A DNA stretch of 64,000 nt, taken from Pedobacter sp. SYP-B3415. GTDB lineage: Bacteria; Bacteroidota; Bacteroidia; Sphingobacteriales; Sphingobacteriaceae. The DNA lies in assembly GCF_004138205.1 (NCBI RefSeq), contig NZ_RXNQ01000004.1, positions 62,001 to 126,000 of the forward strand. Direction: 5' to 3'. Positions 8,866 to 17,959 of the stretch are shown one piece after another. Positions within the stretch are counted from its first letter, which is position 1. The number at the start of each line of letters is the position of its first letter. Under the pieces are notes generated by a model that was not told the origin of the DNA, searched no databases, and saw nothing but the letters and a program-made list of their open reading frames with translations. The translations under genes and the position numbers were made by a program.

Positions 8866-9849
8866 TTAACTTTGTTGGCGGGCGTCTGTCAGCGCCTGAA
8901 TAATACTTTCGGCTGCCATTCTAACTTTAAAATTATTGTGTTTGTATGCTCTTGCATTTAAAACCGACCGGCTGGCAGCTTCACGGATCAGGTCATCTGT
9001 GAGTTCGCGCCCCTGCAGAAATGTTTCAGTCTCGGTTAGCCGCCATGGTTTATGCGCTACGCCGCCCATGGCAAGGCGTACCTTTCTCACCTTGCCGGCA
9101 TCCATATCGAGGGCCGCTGCTACCGAGACGAGCGCAAAAGCATATGATGTCCGGTCGCGCACTTTCAGATACTGAACCCGGTGGCCAAATCCATTCAGAG
9201 GAACTTCAAGTCCCAGGATTATTTCGTTGCTCTTCAGATTGTTGTCCAGCTCGGGCGTGTTTCCGGGCAACCGGTGAAAGTCAGCAAAAGCGATTCTCCT
9301 TTCACCTTTGGTCTGGCCAATTACGACTACAGCATCCAGTGCTGCAAGTGCCACGCACATGTCGCTTGGATGTACCGCTATGCAGTTTTCCGATTGTCCG
9401 AAAATAGCATGCATGCGGTTATAACCTTCGCGGGCCGCACAGCCGCTGCCCGGACTGCGTTTGTTGCATGGCATGGCGATATCATAGAAATAACCGCAGC
9501 GTGTACGCTGCATCATATTGCCCCCCACGGTTGCCATATTGCGCAACTGTGCTGATGCACCCTTTTTAAGGGCCATAGCCAGAAGCGGCAGTTTTTCATT
9601 GACAAGCGGGTGATCGGCAACTGCAGCGTTGGTGGCCAGTGCGCCGATGTGGATCACGTCATTTCGAAGAAAGATCTCGCGCTGTGGCAGCCGGTTGATA
9701 TCGATCAGTTTTTCCGGGCTCATCACGCCCTTTTTCATCAGGTCGACAAGGTTTGTCCCCCCGGCAATGAACCGGGCTTGTTTATCCTTTGCAAGCAGGG
9801 AAAGCGCTTTTTCAGCACTTGCGGCCCGGAGGTATTGAAAGTTGATCAT
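8866..9849 (-). CDS. paoB: FAD-binding subunit of periplasmic aldehyde oxidoreductase, 327 aa
   Basis: The medium subunit that passes electrons from the 2Fe-2S centres to FAD. The FAD-binding loop is RFIAGGTNLVDLMKKGV at about residues 26-42, followed by NMATVGGNMMQRTRCGYF. The segment with four cysteines at about residues 117-160 (RCGYFYD, MPCNKR, GSGCAAREGYNRMHAIFG, ENCIAVHPSD) matches the extra 4Fe-4S cluster known in PaoB-type subunits. It is absent from ordinary xanthine dehydrogenases. The start overlaps the end of the small-subunit gene by 4 bp, showing tight coupling. Confidence 0.9.
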   Translation of the reverse strand: MINFQYLRAASAEKALSLLAKDKQARFIAGGTNLVDLMKKGVMSPEKLIDINRLPQREIFLRNDVIHIGALATNAAVADHPLVNEKLPLLAMALKKGASAQLRNMATVGGNMMQRTRCGYFYDIAMPCNKRSPGSGCAAREGYNRMHAIFGQSENCIAVHPSDMCVALAALDAVVVIGQTKGERRIAFADFHRLPGNTPELDNNLKSNEIILGLEVPLNGFGHRVQYLKVRDRTSYAFALVSVAAALDMDAGKVRKVRLAMGGVAHKPWRLTETETFLQGRELTDDLIREAASRSVLNARAYKHNNFKVRMAAESIIQALTDARQQS

Positions 9850-10472
9850 ATGTTTTCTCCTTTCTTCTGAACCTCCTCAATTGCATCGACGATATGGGGA
9901 TAAGCACCACACCTGCAGATATTTCCGCTCATATACTCGCGTATGTCATCGCGGCTACCGGCATGCCCCTCCCGTACACATGCGATTGCCGACATGATCT
10001 GCCCGGGTGTACAATAACCGCATTGAAAACCATCATGTTTTATAAATGCAGCCTGCATAGGGTGCAGTGTACCATTATTGGCCAGGCCTTCGATCGTTGT
10101 CACCTCTTTGCCGTCGTTCATAACCGCCAGGCTCAGACAGGAGTTGATCCGCTGACCATCCACATGGACGGTACAAGCGCCGCACTGGCCATGGTCGCAG
10201 CCCTTCTTGGTTCCGGTCAGCTTCAGCTGCTCACGCAGCATGTCCAGCAGGGTCACGCGGGGCTCTACAGACAGCTGGTGCGACTGCCCGTTTACTTTAA
10301 GTTGAAGCGGGATCTTTTCAAAGAGCTCGGCGACGCGTTCATCGGCCTTTCCCTCGGCCGCTTTAAGCACTGCGCCCGGGGTCAGACTAAGTACCGTGAT
10401 CAGCGTGCTGTCTCTGAGGAAACTGCGTCGCCCCGACGATGTTGCGCCTGATTTTTTATCGTTGTTTGCCAT
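9846..10472 (-). CDS. paoA: 2Fe-2S subunit of periplasmic aldehyde oxidoreductase with Tat signal, 208 aa
   Basis: The small subunit with two 2Fe-2S clusters. The plant-type cluster is seen in KKGCDHGQCGACTVHVDG with a later Cys in INSCLS. The second cluster is in FQCGYCTPGQI and GNICRCGAYPH. The N-terminus contains the twin-arginine motif GRRSFLRDS followed by a hydrophobic stretch, so the folded complex is expected in the periplasm. First gene of paoA-paoB-paoC, the same order as Escherichia coli yagTSR. No PaoD-like insertion chaperone is seen nearby. Confidence 0.92.
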   Translation of the reverse strand: MANNDKKSGATSSGRRSFLRDSTLITVLSLTPGAVLKAAEGKADERVAELFEKIPLQLKVNGQSHQLSVEPRVTLLDMLREQLKLTGTKKGCDHGQCGACTVHVDGQRINSCLSLAVMNDGKEVTTIEGLANNGTLHPMQAAFIKHDGFQCGYCTPGQIMSAIACVREGHAGSRDDIREYMSGNICRCGAYPHIVDAIEEVQKKGENI

Positions 10473-10578
10473 AAAGCGAATCAGATGGTATGAGGTTATA
10501 AAAAACCATGCCCTAAGTTCGGCAATAGGCAGCTTAAAACCAGCTGTTCCTAAAATTTAGAATGATTCCAGCTGAAAC

Positions 10579-10602
10579 AAAAAAGGTCCCCATGAGGGGA
10601 CC
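10579..10602 (-). terminator. Intrinsic terminator after gltD
   Basis: A perfect 7-bp stem (GGTCCCC at 10585-10591, GGGGACC at 10596-10602) with a four-base loop. On the minus strand it is followed directly by six U residues (A run at 10579-10584). It lies 27 nt beyond the gltD stop codon and separates gltBD from the paoABC operon on the same strand. Confidence 0.85.
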
Positions 10603-10629
10603 AGTATGGTGTTTAATTTTAGGTGCTCA

Positions 10630-12099
10630 CTATGCATAAGCGATGGCATCTTTAGACGGTAATTTCGTAACACCCCCGTTCAGATACTCATCAACTTTTC
10701 TGGCCGCTTCGCGCCCTTCAGAGATTGCCCAGACAACGAGCGACTGGCCTCTTCTCATATCACCTGCGGTAAATACTTTTGCCATATTGGTCTGGTAAAT
10801 ACCTTCAGTAGCCTTCACGTTACCCCGGTTATCCAGTTCGACGCCGAGTTTCTCGACCATACCCTCATGCTGCGGATGCAAAAAGCCCATAGCAAGCAGT
10901 GCCAGCTGACATGGCAGTTCGCGTTCAGTTCCGGCAACCTCTTTGAAAGATACCGGTCTGCCGATCGCATCGATCTCCCATTCTACATCTACAACACGTA
11001 AGGCGACCAGATTATTATTTTCATCACGTACAAACTCTTTGGTATTGACAGACCAGCCGCGCTCACAGCCTTCTTCGTGTGATGAAGTGACTTTCAAAAG
11101 CATCGGGTATGTTGGCCATGGCATATGATCCGTACGCATCTCAGGCGGTAAAGGCATGATCTCAAACTGCGTAACCGACCTCGCACCGTGGCGATTGGAG
11201 GTTCCGATACAGTCAGATCCGGTGTCACCGCCGCCGATTACAATGACATCTTTACCTGCAGCAGAGATCTCGTCTTCTGCAAAGCCAATGCCTGCAACAC
11301 GTTTATTTTGTTGTTTCAGAAACTCCATTGCGAAATGAACGCCGGCGCCCTTGCGGCCCGGAGCGGGTAAATCGCGCGGAACAGTTGAACCGCCGGCCAG
11401 AACGAGCGCGTGGTAGTCGCGCAGCAGTGTTCCGATCTCTACATCGGTTCCAACGTTTGCGTTGAACCTGAAGATAATGCCTTCATCCTGCATGAGCTGA
11501 ACCCTTCTCTGCACCACGTCTTTCTGCAGTTTGAAGTCAGGGATGCCATAACGAAGTAATCCGCCGGCGGCGTCATCACGTTCAAAAATGGTAACCTCAT
11601 GACCCACCTTGTTCAACTGGGCGGCAGCCGCAAGGCCGGCCGGGCCTGATCCGATAACAGCAACCTTTTTACCGGTCCTGATTAAAGGCGGATTGGGTTT
11701 GATGTAACCTTTCTGATAGGCAATCTCAATGATATGTTTCTCAATTTCTTCTATAGAAACCGGCGGTTTATTAATACCGAGCACACATGCAGATTCGCAT
11801 GGTGCCGGACAGATGCGGCCCGTAAATTCCGGAAAATTATTGGTGCTCAGCAAGATTTCGGTAGCCTGGTACCAGTTTGCTTTGTACACCGCGTCGTTAA
11901 ATTCTGGTATGACATTACCGAGCGGGCAGCCAGACTGGCAGAACGGAACGCCGCAGTCCATGCAGCGTGCGGCCTGTTTATTTAATTGCTCCTCGCCTAG
12001 CGGTGCCACAAACTCATTATAGTGACCCAGGCGCGTCTGGGGAGATTCCTTTTCAGGAGACTTCCTGTCGTATTCTAAAAATCCTGTAACTTTTCCCAT
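10630..12099 (-). CDS. gltD: Glutamate synthase (NADPH) small subunit, 489 aa
   Basis: The FAD/NADPH-binding subunit, which supplies electrons to GltB for making glutamate from glutamine and 2-oxoglutarate in the cytosol. Two N-terminal iron-sulfur cysteine groups are present: RCMDCGVPFCQSGCPLGN and GRICPAPCESACVLGIN. The FAD dinucleotide fold follows (KVAVIGSGPAGLAAAAQL, about residue 148), then the NADPH fold (DVIVIGGGDTGSDCIGT) and a final TAGDMRRGQSLVVWAI flavin motif. Length is normal. Only 2 nt separate it from the upstream gltB, and an intrinsic terminator lies downstream. Confidence 0.97.
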   Translation of the reverse strand: MGKVTGFLEYDRKSPEKESPQTRLGHYNEFVAPLGEEQLNKQAARCMDCGVPFCQSGCPLGNVIPEFNDAVYKANWYQATEILLSTNNFPEFTGRICPAPCESACVLGINKPPVSIEEIEKHIIEIAYQKGYIKPNPPLIRTGKKVAVIGSGPAGLAAAAQLNKVGHEVTIFERDDAAGGLLRYGIPDFKLQKDVVQRRVQLMQDEGIIFRFNANVGTDVEIGTLLRDYHALVLAGGSTVPRDLPAPGRKGAGVHFAMEFLKQQNKRVAGIGFAEDEISAAGKDVIVIGGGDTGSDCIGTSNRHGARSVTQFEIMPLPPEMRTDHMPWPTYPMLLKVTSSHEEGCERGWSVNTKEFVRDENNNLVALRVVDVEWEIDAIGRPVSFKEVAGTERELPCQLALLAMGFLHPQHEGMVEKLGVELDNRGNVKATEGIYQTNMAKVFTAGDMRRGQSLVVWAISEGREAARKVDEYLNGGVTKLPSKDAIAYA

Positions 12100-12101
12100 G
12101 G

Positions 12102-15100
12102 CTATTTGATCACTTCCTGTGTTTTACGTTTGTTTAATACTGCTTTGTATTCTTTCGGGAATACCTTGATAAACTGATTGTGCTGAGCTTTCCAGTCATT
12201 TAAAATGAAGTCTGCAACCTTACTGCCTGTCAGCTTGATATGTTTCTTGAGCAGGTCAATAATCCTTTCCTCATCTTCTGATGAAAGCGGGTCGAGATCG
12301 ACCATTTCCTTGTTACACTTTCTGGCAAATGTGCCATCGGTATCGTAGATCCAGGCTACACCTCCGCTCATACCGGCGGCGAAATTACTTCCGGTACTGC
12401 CAAGCACAAGTACTTCGCCTCCCGTCATGTACTCGCAGCCATGGTCGCCAACGCCTTCTACAACGGCAGTTGCGCCAGAGTTGCGCACGGCGAAGCGCTC
12501 GCCGGCCTTTCCACGAATAAACAGTTCACCGGAAGTGGCGCCATACATCGCGACGTTGCCGATAATGATGTTCTGCTCAGGAACATATTTCACATTGGCG
12601 AATGGATAGATGGCCAGTCGCGCTCCTGAAAGCCCCTTACCAACGTAGTCATTGGCTTCGCCTTCCAGGTGCAGCGTAAGTCCCTTGGTGGCAAAAGCGC
12701 CGAAGCTCTGTCCTGCCGAACCAACGAACTTAAAGTTGATGGTGTCATGCGGCAGCCCGGCACTTTTATGAACCTTTGAAATTTCATTCGATAACATGGT
12801 GCCCACAGCCCGGTCGGTGTTGATTACATCGAAGTTTGCAAATACCGGCTCGTTGTTCAGAATGGCCGGCTGGGCAGCTTCGATGAGTCTGCGGTCAAGC
12901 ACCTGCTCTAGCCCATGATCCTGTACTTCTGTATTATACAGGCTCAGTCCATTATCTTCCGCTTTGTGCAGAATGCCGCTCAGGTCTACATATTTTAGTT
13001 TCCAGTCTGCATCAGGAATGGTACGCATCATCAAAAGGTCCGATTGACCGATCATTTCATTCACTGTGCGGAAACCGAGCTCAGCCATGATCTCACGCAA
13101 TTCCATAGCGAGGAAGTAAAACAGGTTAACAACATGGTCTGCCTGCCCTGTAAACAGCTTTCTGAGTTCAGGATCTTGCGTGGCTACGCCTACCGGACAG
13201 GTATTTAAGTGGCATTTACGCATCATGATACAGCCTGCGGTAACAAGAGCCGCGGTGGCTACACCCCATTCTTCTGCACCTAACAATGCTGCGATAGCAA
13301 TGTCCCGTCCCGTTTTGAGTTGTCCGTCGGTTTGCAGGACCACGCGGCTTCTCAACCGGTTGCGTACCAGCGTCTGGTGTGCTTCGGCGAGGCCGAGTTC
13401 CCACGGCAGACCGGCGTGCTGGATAGAAGTCAGCGGCGAGGCACCGGTTCCGCCATCGTATCCTGAAACAAGGATCACGTCAGCATGCGCTTTGGCCACC
13501 CCTGCTGCAATTGTACCTACACCCGCTTTTGAAACCAGTTTAACATTGATACGCGCTGCCCGGTTCGCATTTTTAAGATCGTAGATCAGCTGCGCCAGAT
13601 CCTCGATTGAATAAATGTCATGATGCGGCGGCGGTGAGATCAGACCCACACCAGGCGTGCTGTGACGTACCTTGGCAATCCAGTCATCGACCTTATGCCC
13701 CGGCAATTGTCCGCCTTCTCCGGGCTTAGCGCCCTGAGCCATCTTTATTTGCAGTTCATCTGCATTTGTCAGGTAATAACTGGTCACGCCGAAACGTGCA
13801 GACGCGATCTGCTTGATCGCAGAACGCATCGAATCGCCGTTCGGCAGATTCTCATAACGGATCTCGTCCTCGCCACCTTCGCCGGTATTACTTTTACCAC
13901 CAATGCGGTTCATGGCTATGGCCAGCGTAGAGTGCGCTTCATGAGAAATAGAGCCGAAAGACATGGCGCCGGTGGCGAAACGCTTGAAAATGTTCTCGAT
14001 CGGTTCTACCTCTTCCAGGGGCACAGGTGTGCGGCTGTAATTAAATTCAAATAAACCACGGATGGTATATGCCTGCTCGGTTTGCTCGTTCACGAGCTTC
14101 GAGTACTGTTTGTAGGTCTGGTAATCGTTCCGCCTGGTGGCATTCTGAAGCATGTGAATGGTCTGCGGATTAAAGAGGTGTTTCTCACCGCGACGACGCC
14201 ATTTATATGTACCGCCCGCCGGCAGGATATCTTCATGCGTAGACGAGGAATTAAAGGAACGGCGGTGTTTGATCAGGGTCTCGAGTGCGATTTCATCGAG
14301 TCCGAGGCCACCAATCCGTGACACTGCGCCTGTGAAGTATGTGTTTACTACCTGTTTGTTAAGCCCGAGAACCTCAAATATTTGCGCCCCATGGTATGAC
14401 TGCAGGGTTGAGATTCCCATTTTTGAGAAGATCTTCAACAGGCCATCATCTACAGCTTTGATATAATTTTGAACGAGTTTCTCTTTCTTGATTCCCGTTT
14501 CTTTTTCCATGCAGGAAATCGTTTCGAGCGCCAGGTAAGGGTTAATGGCCGTTGCGCCGAAACCAAGCAGGGTGGCGAAATGATGTACTTCCCATACATC
14601 TCCAGCTTCAACCACGATCCCCACAGCACCGCGATAGCCCTTGCGAATCAGGTGATGGTGCACCGCCGATACGGCCAGCAACGAAGGAATGGCAGCGTGT
14701 TCAGAATCGATAGCGCGGTCTGAAAGCACGATAACCTGGAAACCGTCTTCTACGGCATCTACGGCGTAGCGACAAAGCCGGTCAAGTGCCCTGGCAAGTG
14801 ATCCCGGTTTGTCATTTGCGCGAAAATACATCTGCAAGGTTTTCGATTGGAAAACACCGGTATCAATACTGCGCAGTTTCTCCAGCTCAAGATTGGTCAG
14901 AACCGGCTGTTTAATTCCTACACAGTGGCATTGCATCGGATTCTCATCAAGCAGGTTACCCGCATTACCCATAAACCCGGCAAGGCTCATGACCACGCGT
15001 TCGCGGATCGGGTCGATCGGCGGATTGGTTACCTGCGCAAACAGCTGCTTAAAATACGAGCTGAGATGTTGCGGTTGCTTTGAAAGAATAGCTAGCGGCG

Positions 15101-16604
15101 TATCCGTTCCCATAGAGCCGATTGCCTCCTTGCCATCTGTTGCCATCGGCTTAAGCAAAAGATCGATATCTTCCCTGCTGTAGCCAAAAACCTGCTGATA
15201 TTTAAATATAGACTCCTCAGACAGCCCGGTAAAACTTACACGCGGATCAGCCAGTTCTTCCAGACGGATCTGGTACTGGTTCAGCCAGTCGCCGTAAGGC
15301 CTGCGGCTGCAAATCTCCTTTTTGATTTCTTCGTCGCTGATAATGCGGCCCTGCTCCATATCGACAACGAACATCTTGCCGGGCGTAAGCCGGCCTTTTT
15401 CAATCACTGTGCTTTGATCAATTGCCACAGCACCCGCTTCAGAAGCCAGGATCACGCGGTCATCATCAGTAATGGCATAACGTGACGGACGTAAGCCGTT
15501 GCGGTCTAACGTAGCGCCGATCAGTTTGCCGTCTGTAAAGGCGATCGCTGCCGGCCCGTCCCATGGTTCCATCAGCGAAGCATGAAACTTGTAAAAGGCT
15601 TTTTTAAGCGGATCCATATCCTCATTGCCGTCCCACGCTTCTGGAATAAGCATCATGAGCACATGCGGCAGGCTGCGACCTGTATGTAACAGCAGTTCAA
15701 CTACGTTATCCAGACAGCCCGAATCAGACTGGCTTTCGTCAATCACCGGAAGCAGGATATCAAGCTCCTCCTTGGTAAAGTATGGCGAAGCAAAAGATTT
15801 AACCCTGGCGCGGAACCAGTTCAGATTTCCCTGCAGGGTGTTGATCTCGCCGTTATGTGCGATATAGCGGAACGGCTGGGCCAGCCGCCAGGAAGGAAAT
15901 GTATTGGTAGCAAAACGCGAGTGTACCAGGCCAAAGGCAGATACCACACGTTTATCATTCAATTCACTAAAATATGTACGTACCTGTAACGAGGTGAGCT
16001 GACCTTTGTATACGATGGTATTTGCCGAAAAGGAAGCGATATAAAATTCTTTCCCGCCTGCAACCGTACTATAAATAGTTTTATTGAGGTAATTTTTAAA
16101 TACGTAAAGCTTACGTTCAAAATCTGCGCCCTGCGCGATGTGGTAAGGCCGCGCAACAAAAAGCTGTTCGATTTCAGGCTCGACAGATAAAGCTGTCTCG
16201 CCGATATCGGTGGTGTTGACAGGTACTTTACGGAAGCCGATTACCTCGAATCCCAGTTTCTCTGCGGCGCGGTAGATAACTTCGCGGCACTCTTCACGTG
16301 CACGGACGTTTTTTGGTAAAAACAGCATGCCGACACCGTAGTCGCCATAGTCAGGCAGGCTGAAGCCGGTTTTGAGACACTCGTCATAAAGAAATTCGTG
16401 CGGCACCTGGATCATCAGTCCGGCGCCGTCTCCGGTATTGGGCTCCGCCCCACATGCACCGCGGTGGTCAAGGTTCTCCAGGATGGTCAGCGCGTCTGAA
16501 ATGATCTGATGCGACTTCCTGCCCTTCACGTGTGCTATAAAGCCAATCCCACAAGCGTCGTGCTCAAACTGTTCATCATAAAGTCCTTGGTTTGGTTCCA
16601 TCAT
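12102..16604 (-). CDS. gltB: Glutamate synthase large subunit, about 1500 aa
   Basis: The glutaminase/synthase subunit of GOGAT. The class II amidotransferase domain starts EHDACGIGFIAHVKG. Cys18 (counted from base 16604) is the expected N-terminal nucleophile after propeptide removal. Further on are the central domain, the FMN-binding synthase domain (GEGGEDEIRYENLPNGD, TPGVGLISPPPHHDIYSIED, SGYDGGTGASPLTS, then 3Fe-4S cysteines in CIMMRKCHLNTCPVG) and a C-terminal GXGXG beta-helix domain. The frame is open to 16655. I chose the ATG at 16604 because the upstream residues do not look like the family and a promoter-like element sits at 16645-16652. Confidence 0.96.
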   Translation of the reverse strand: MMEPNQGLYDEQFEHDACGIGFIAHVKGRKSHQIISDALTILENLDHRGACGAEPNTGDGAGLMIQVPHEFLYDECLKTGFSLPDYGDYGVGMLFLPKNVRAREECREVIYRAAEKLGFEVIGFRKVPVNTTDIGETALSVEPEIEQLFVARPYHIAQGADFERKLYVFKNYLNKTIYSTVAGGKEFYIASFSANTIVYKGQLTSLQVRTYFSELNDKRVVSAFGLVHSRFATNTFPSWRLAQPFRYIAHNGEINTLQGNLNWFRARVKSFASPYFTKEELDILLPVIDESQSDSGCLDNVVELLLHTGRSLPHVLMMLIPEAWDGNEDMDPLKKAFYKFHASLMEPWDGPAAIAFTDGKLIGATLDRNGLRPSRYAITDDDRVILASEAGAVAIDQSTVIEKGRLTPGKMFVVDMEQGRIISDEEIKKEICSRRPYGDWLNQYQIRLEELADPRVSFTGLSEESIFKYQQVFGYSREDIDLLLKPMATDGKEAIGSMGTDTPLAILSKQPQHLSSYFKQLFAQVTNPPIDPIRERVVMSLAGFMGNAGNLLDENPMQCHCVGIKQPVLTNLELEKLRSIDTGVFQSKTLQMYFRANDKPGSLARALDRLCRYAVDAVEDGFQVIVLSDRAIDSEHAAIPSLLAVSAVHHHLIRKGYRGAVGIVVEAGDVWEVHHFATLLGFGATAINPYLALETISCMEKETGIKKEKLVQNYIKAVDDGLLKIFSKMGISTLQSYHGAQIFEVLGLNKQVVNTYFTGAVSRIGGLGLDEIALETLIKHRRSFNSSSTHEDILPAGGTYKWRRRGEKHLFNPQTIHMLQNATRRNDYQTYKQYSKLVNEQTEQAYTIRGLFEFNYSRTPVPLEEVEPIENIFKRFATGAMSFGSISHEAHSTLAIAMNRIGGKSNTGEGGEDEIRYENLPNGDSMRSAIKQIASARFGVTSYYLTNADELQIKMAQGAKPGEGGQLPGHKVDDWIAKVRHSTPGVGLISPPPHHDIYSIEDLAQLIYDLKNANRAARINVKLVSKAGVGTIAAGVAKAHADVILVSGYDGGTGASPLTSIQHAGLPWELGLAEAHQTLVRNRLRSRVVLQTDGQLKTGRDIAIAALLGAEEWGVATAALVTAGCIMMRKCHLNTCPVGVATQDPELRKLFTGQADHVVNLFYFLAMELREIMAELGFRTVNEMIGQSDLLMMRTIPDADWKLKYVDLSGILHKAEDNGLSLYNTEVQDHGLEQVLDRRLIEAAQPAILNNEPVFANFDVINTDRAVGTMLSNEISKVHKSAGLPHDTINFKFVGSAGQSFGAFATKGLTLHLEGEANDYVGKGLSGARLAIYPFANVKYVPEQNIIIGNVAMYGATSGELFIRGKAGERFAVRNSGATAVVEGVGDHGCEYMTGGEVLVLGSTGSNFAAGMSGGVAWIYDTDGTFARKCNKEMVDLDPLSSEDEERIIDLLKKHIKLTGSKVADFILNDWKAQHNQFIKVFPKEYKAVLNKRKTQEVIK

Positions 16605-16644
16605 TGCTCGTTCGTTTGTATTGTTAGTTAGTGTATAGATAACA

Positions 16645-16652
16645 CTAAGATA
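16645..16652 (-). promoter_or_regulatory. Possible -7 promoter element of gltBD
   Basis: On the minus strand this reads TATCTTAG, one mismatch from the Bacteroidetes -7 consensus TAnnTTTG. It lies about 41 nt upstream of the preferred gltB start at 16604. Transcription from here would begin just downstream, which excludes the longer frame starting at 16655. No convincing -33 TTG was seen at the right spacing, so confidence is low. Confidence 0.3.
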
Positions 16653-16655
16653 CAA

Positions 16656-16969
16656 AAAAATTATGGATTTTTTATAACTTTAGTATTATTTTTTCGAATA
16701 CTTGATTATATGATCAGCGTGGCAGGCGTTTTTTTGCAAATCGACCAATTTTATGCGATAATATTGAAATATTGATAATTGAGAAAAATGCTTGTTTTTA
16801 ACCTTATTCTAATAATTTTTAATGGGCGCAGGGCCGGCTCGGCCCGATGGTTAGCCCGACATATATAAACAGATCAAAGACGTGAAAAATAATGCGCTTA
16901 TGTATCAATGATATAGCAGCCTTCAAAGCTTAATATACAGATTATTTTTCGCAGAATAAAAGGTTTTCC
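16656..16969. other. A/T-rich intergenic region between gltB and the SRP RNA gene
   Basis: No open frame of useful length and no RNA gene was recognised in this stretch of about 314 bases. It is strongly A/T-rich apart from a G/C island at 16824-16860. That island holds a perfect inverted repeat, GGGCCG (16831-16836) and CGGCCC (16840-16845), with a three-base spacer and no U tract. It presumably holds the upstream regulatory sequences of gltBD. Confidence 0.5.
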
Positions 16970-16977
16970 TACATTTG
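16970..16977 (+). promoter_or_regulatory. -7 promoter element of the SRP RNA gene
   Basis: TACATTTG is a perfect match to the Bacteroidetes -7 consensus TAnnTTTG. It ends 4 bases before the first base of the paired RNA at 16982, which is the expected distance to a transcription start. A T-rich block at 16941-16949 occupies the -33 region but has no clear TTG. Confidence 0.6.
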
Positions 16978-16981
16978 CGCC

Positions 16982-17086
16982 GGGCAAGTCTTTTACGACC
17001 AGCTCCCTTTGAACTCCCCCAGGGTGGGAACACAGCAAGGGTAGAAGGTTGTAGCGGTGCGATAAGAGGTGCTTGCCCTTTTTTTT
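16982..17086 (+). ncRNA. ffs: Signal recognition particle RNA (4.5S-type, small bacterial)
   Basis: The RNA scaffold of the signal recognition particle; it binds Ffh and directs membrane-protein ribosomes to FtsY. Diagnostic is the conserved apical domain: CCCAGGGTGGGAACACAGCA followed by AGGGTAG at about 17017-17045, carrying the GGAA tetraloop region and the symmetric AGCA internal loop. The ends pair (GGGCAAG at 16982-16988 with CTTGCCC at 17072-17078). Eight T residues follow directly, so the closing stem also acts as terminator. It is about 97 nt long without the Alu domain, as in other Gram-negative bacteria. Confidence 0.93.
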
Positions 17087-17166
17087 AATCTATTCTGCAT
17101 TTACCCGTTCTGGTGTTGAAAGTGCAAGGCCGGAAGGATAAGGCGTAAACCACTTTATATTTTAAC

Positions 17167-17826
17167 ATGAAATTTTTCATTGACACGGCCAACCTTGATC
17201 AGATCAGGGAGGCACAGGACCTCGGCGTTTTGGACGGCGTAACCACCAACCCCAGCCTGATGGCCAAGGAAGGCATCACCGGCACAGAAAATGTCCTCAA
17301 TCATTATAAAGCAATCTGCGAAATTGTCGAAGACAATGTTAGTGCAGAGGTGATCTCAACTACGTATGAGGAAATCATCAAGGAAGGCGAAGAACTAGCA
17401 GCATTAAATCCGAAGATTGTTGTAAAAGTTCCGATGATCAAAGATGGCGTTAAAGCCATTAAATACCTTAGCGGTAAAGGAATCCGTACAAACTGTACAC
17501 TGATCTTCTCGCCTGGTCAGGCTTTACTGGCTGCAAAGGCCGGTGCAAGTTATGTTTCTCCGTTCCTTGGTCGCCTTGACGATATTTCGCATGATGGTCT
17601 GCAACTGATTGAAGACATCAGAACCATATTTGATAATTTCGGCTACGAAACGCAAATCCTTGCCGCATCAATCCGCAGCCCTTTACATATTGTAAATTGC
17701 GCCAAACTGGGTGCTGATGTGATCACAAGTCCGTTGGCGCCTATCCTCGGCCTGCTGAAACACCCGCTAACCGATACCGGTCTGGCGCAGTTCCTGGCCG
17801 ATCACGAAAAGGCAGCAAAAAAATAA
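17167..17826 (+). CDS. fsa: Fructose-6-phosphate aldolase / small transaldolase, 219 aa
   Basis: A TIM-barrel enzyme of the short transaldolase group (TalC/MipB). It interconverts fructose 6-phosphate with dihydroxyacetone and glyceraldehyde 3-phosphate, or acts as a true transaldolase in the pentose phosphate pathway; sequence alone does not decide. Visible signatures are [30 protein letters not shown] and [11 protein letters not shown], in which Lys87 is the Schiff-base residue. [21 protein letters not shown] and [11 protein letters not shown] follow. Length is typical. Its own transcript ends in a strong hairpin at 17838. Confidence 0.93.
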   Translation: MKFFIDTANLDQIREAQDLGVLDGVTTNPSLMAKEGITGTENVLNHYKAICEIVEDNVSAEVISTTYEEIIKEGEELAALNPKIVVKVPMIKDGVKAIKYLSGKGIRTNCTLIFSPGQALLAAKAGASYVSPFLGRLDDISHDGLQLIEDIRTIFDNFGYETQILAASIRSPLHIVNCAKLGADVITSPLAPILGLLKHPLTDTGLAQFLADHEKAAKK

Positions 17827-17837
17827 AAAGTTTAGTT

Positions 17838-17869
17838 ACCCGGACCACACTGGTCCGGGTTTACTTTCT
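17838..17869 (+). terminator. Terminator after fsa
   Basis: A perfect 10-bp stem (ACCCGGACCA at 17838-17847, TGGTCCGGGT at 17851-17860) with a three-base loop, followed by a T-rich tail (TTACTTTCT). It begins 11 nt past the fsa stop codon. Confidence 0.8.
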
Positions 17870-17931
17870 GACTAAAAAACTACAATCGTCAGTTTTTACA
17901 ATTCTGTGAACTTGTTCTCGTAAAGCGTTCG

Positions 17932-17939
17932 TAAACTTG
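17932..17939 (+). promoter_or_regulatory. Possible promoter of the secreted hypothetical gene
   Basis: TAAACTTG is one mismatch from the Bacteroidetes -7 consensus. A CTTG lies at 17911-17914, 17 nt upstream, near the expected -33 position. The start codon follows 20 nt downstream. Confidence 0.35.
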
Positions 17940-17959
17940 CAGCATTAATTGCGCAAACC

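Noticed and set aside
16831..16845. G/C palindrome GGGCCG-GCT-CGGCCC as a terminator or origin element
   Set aside because: Short, no U tract on either strand, no gene end nearby; noted only as part of the intergenic region.
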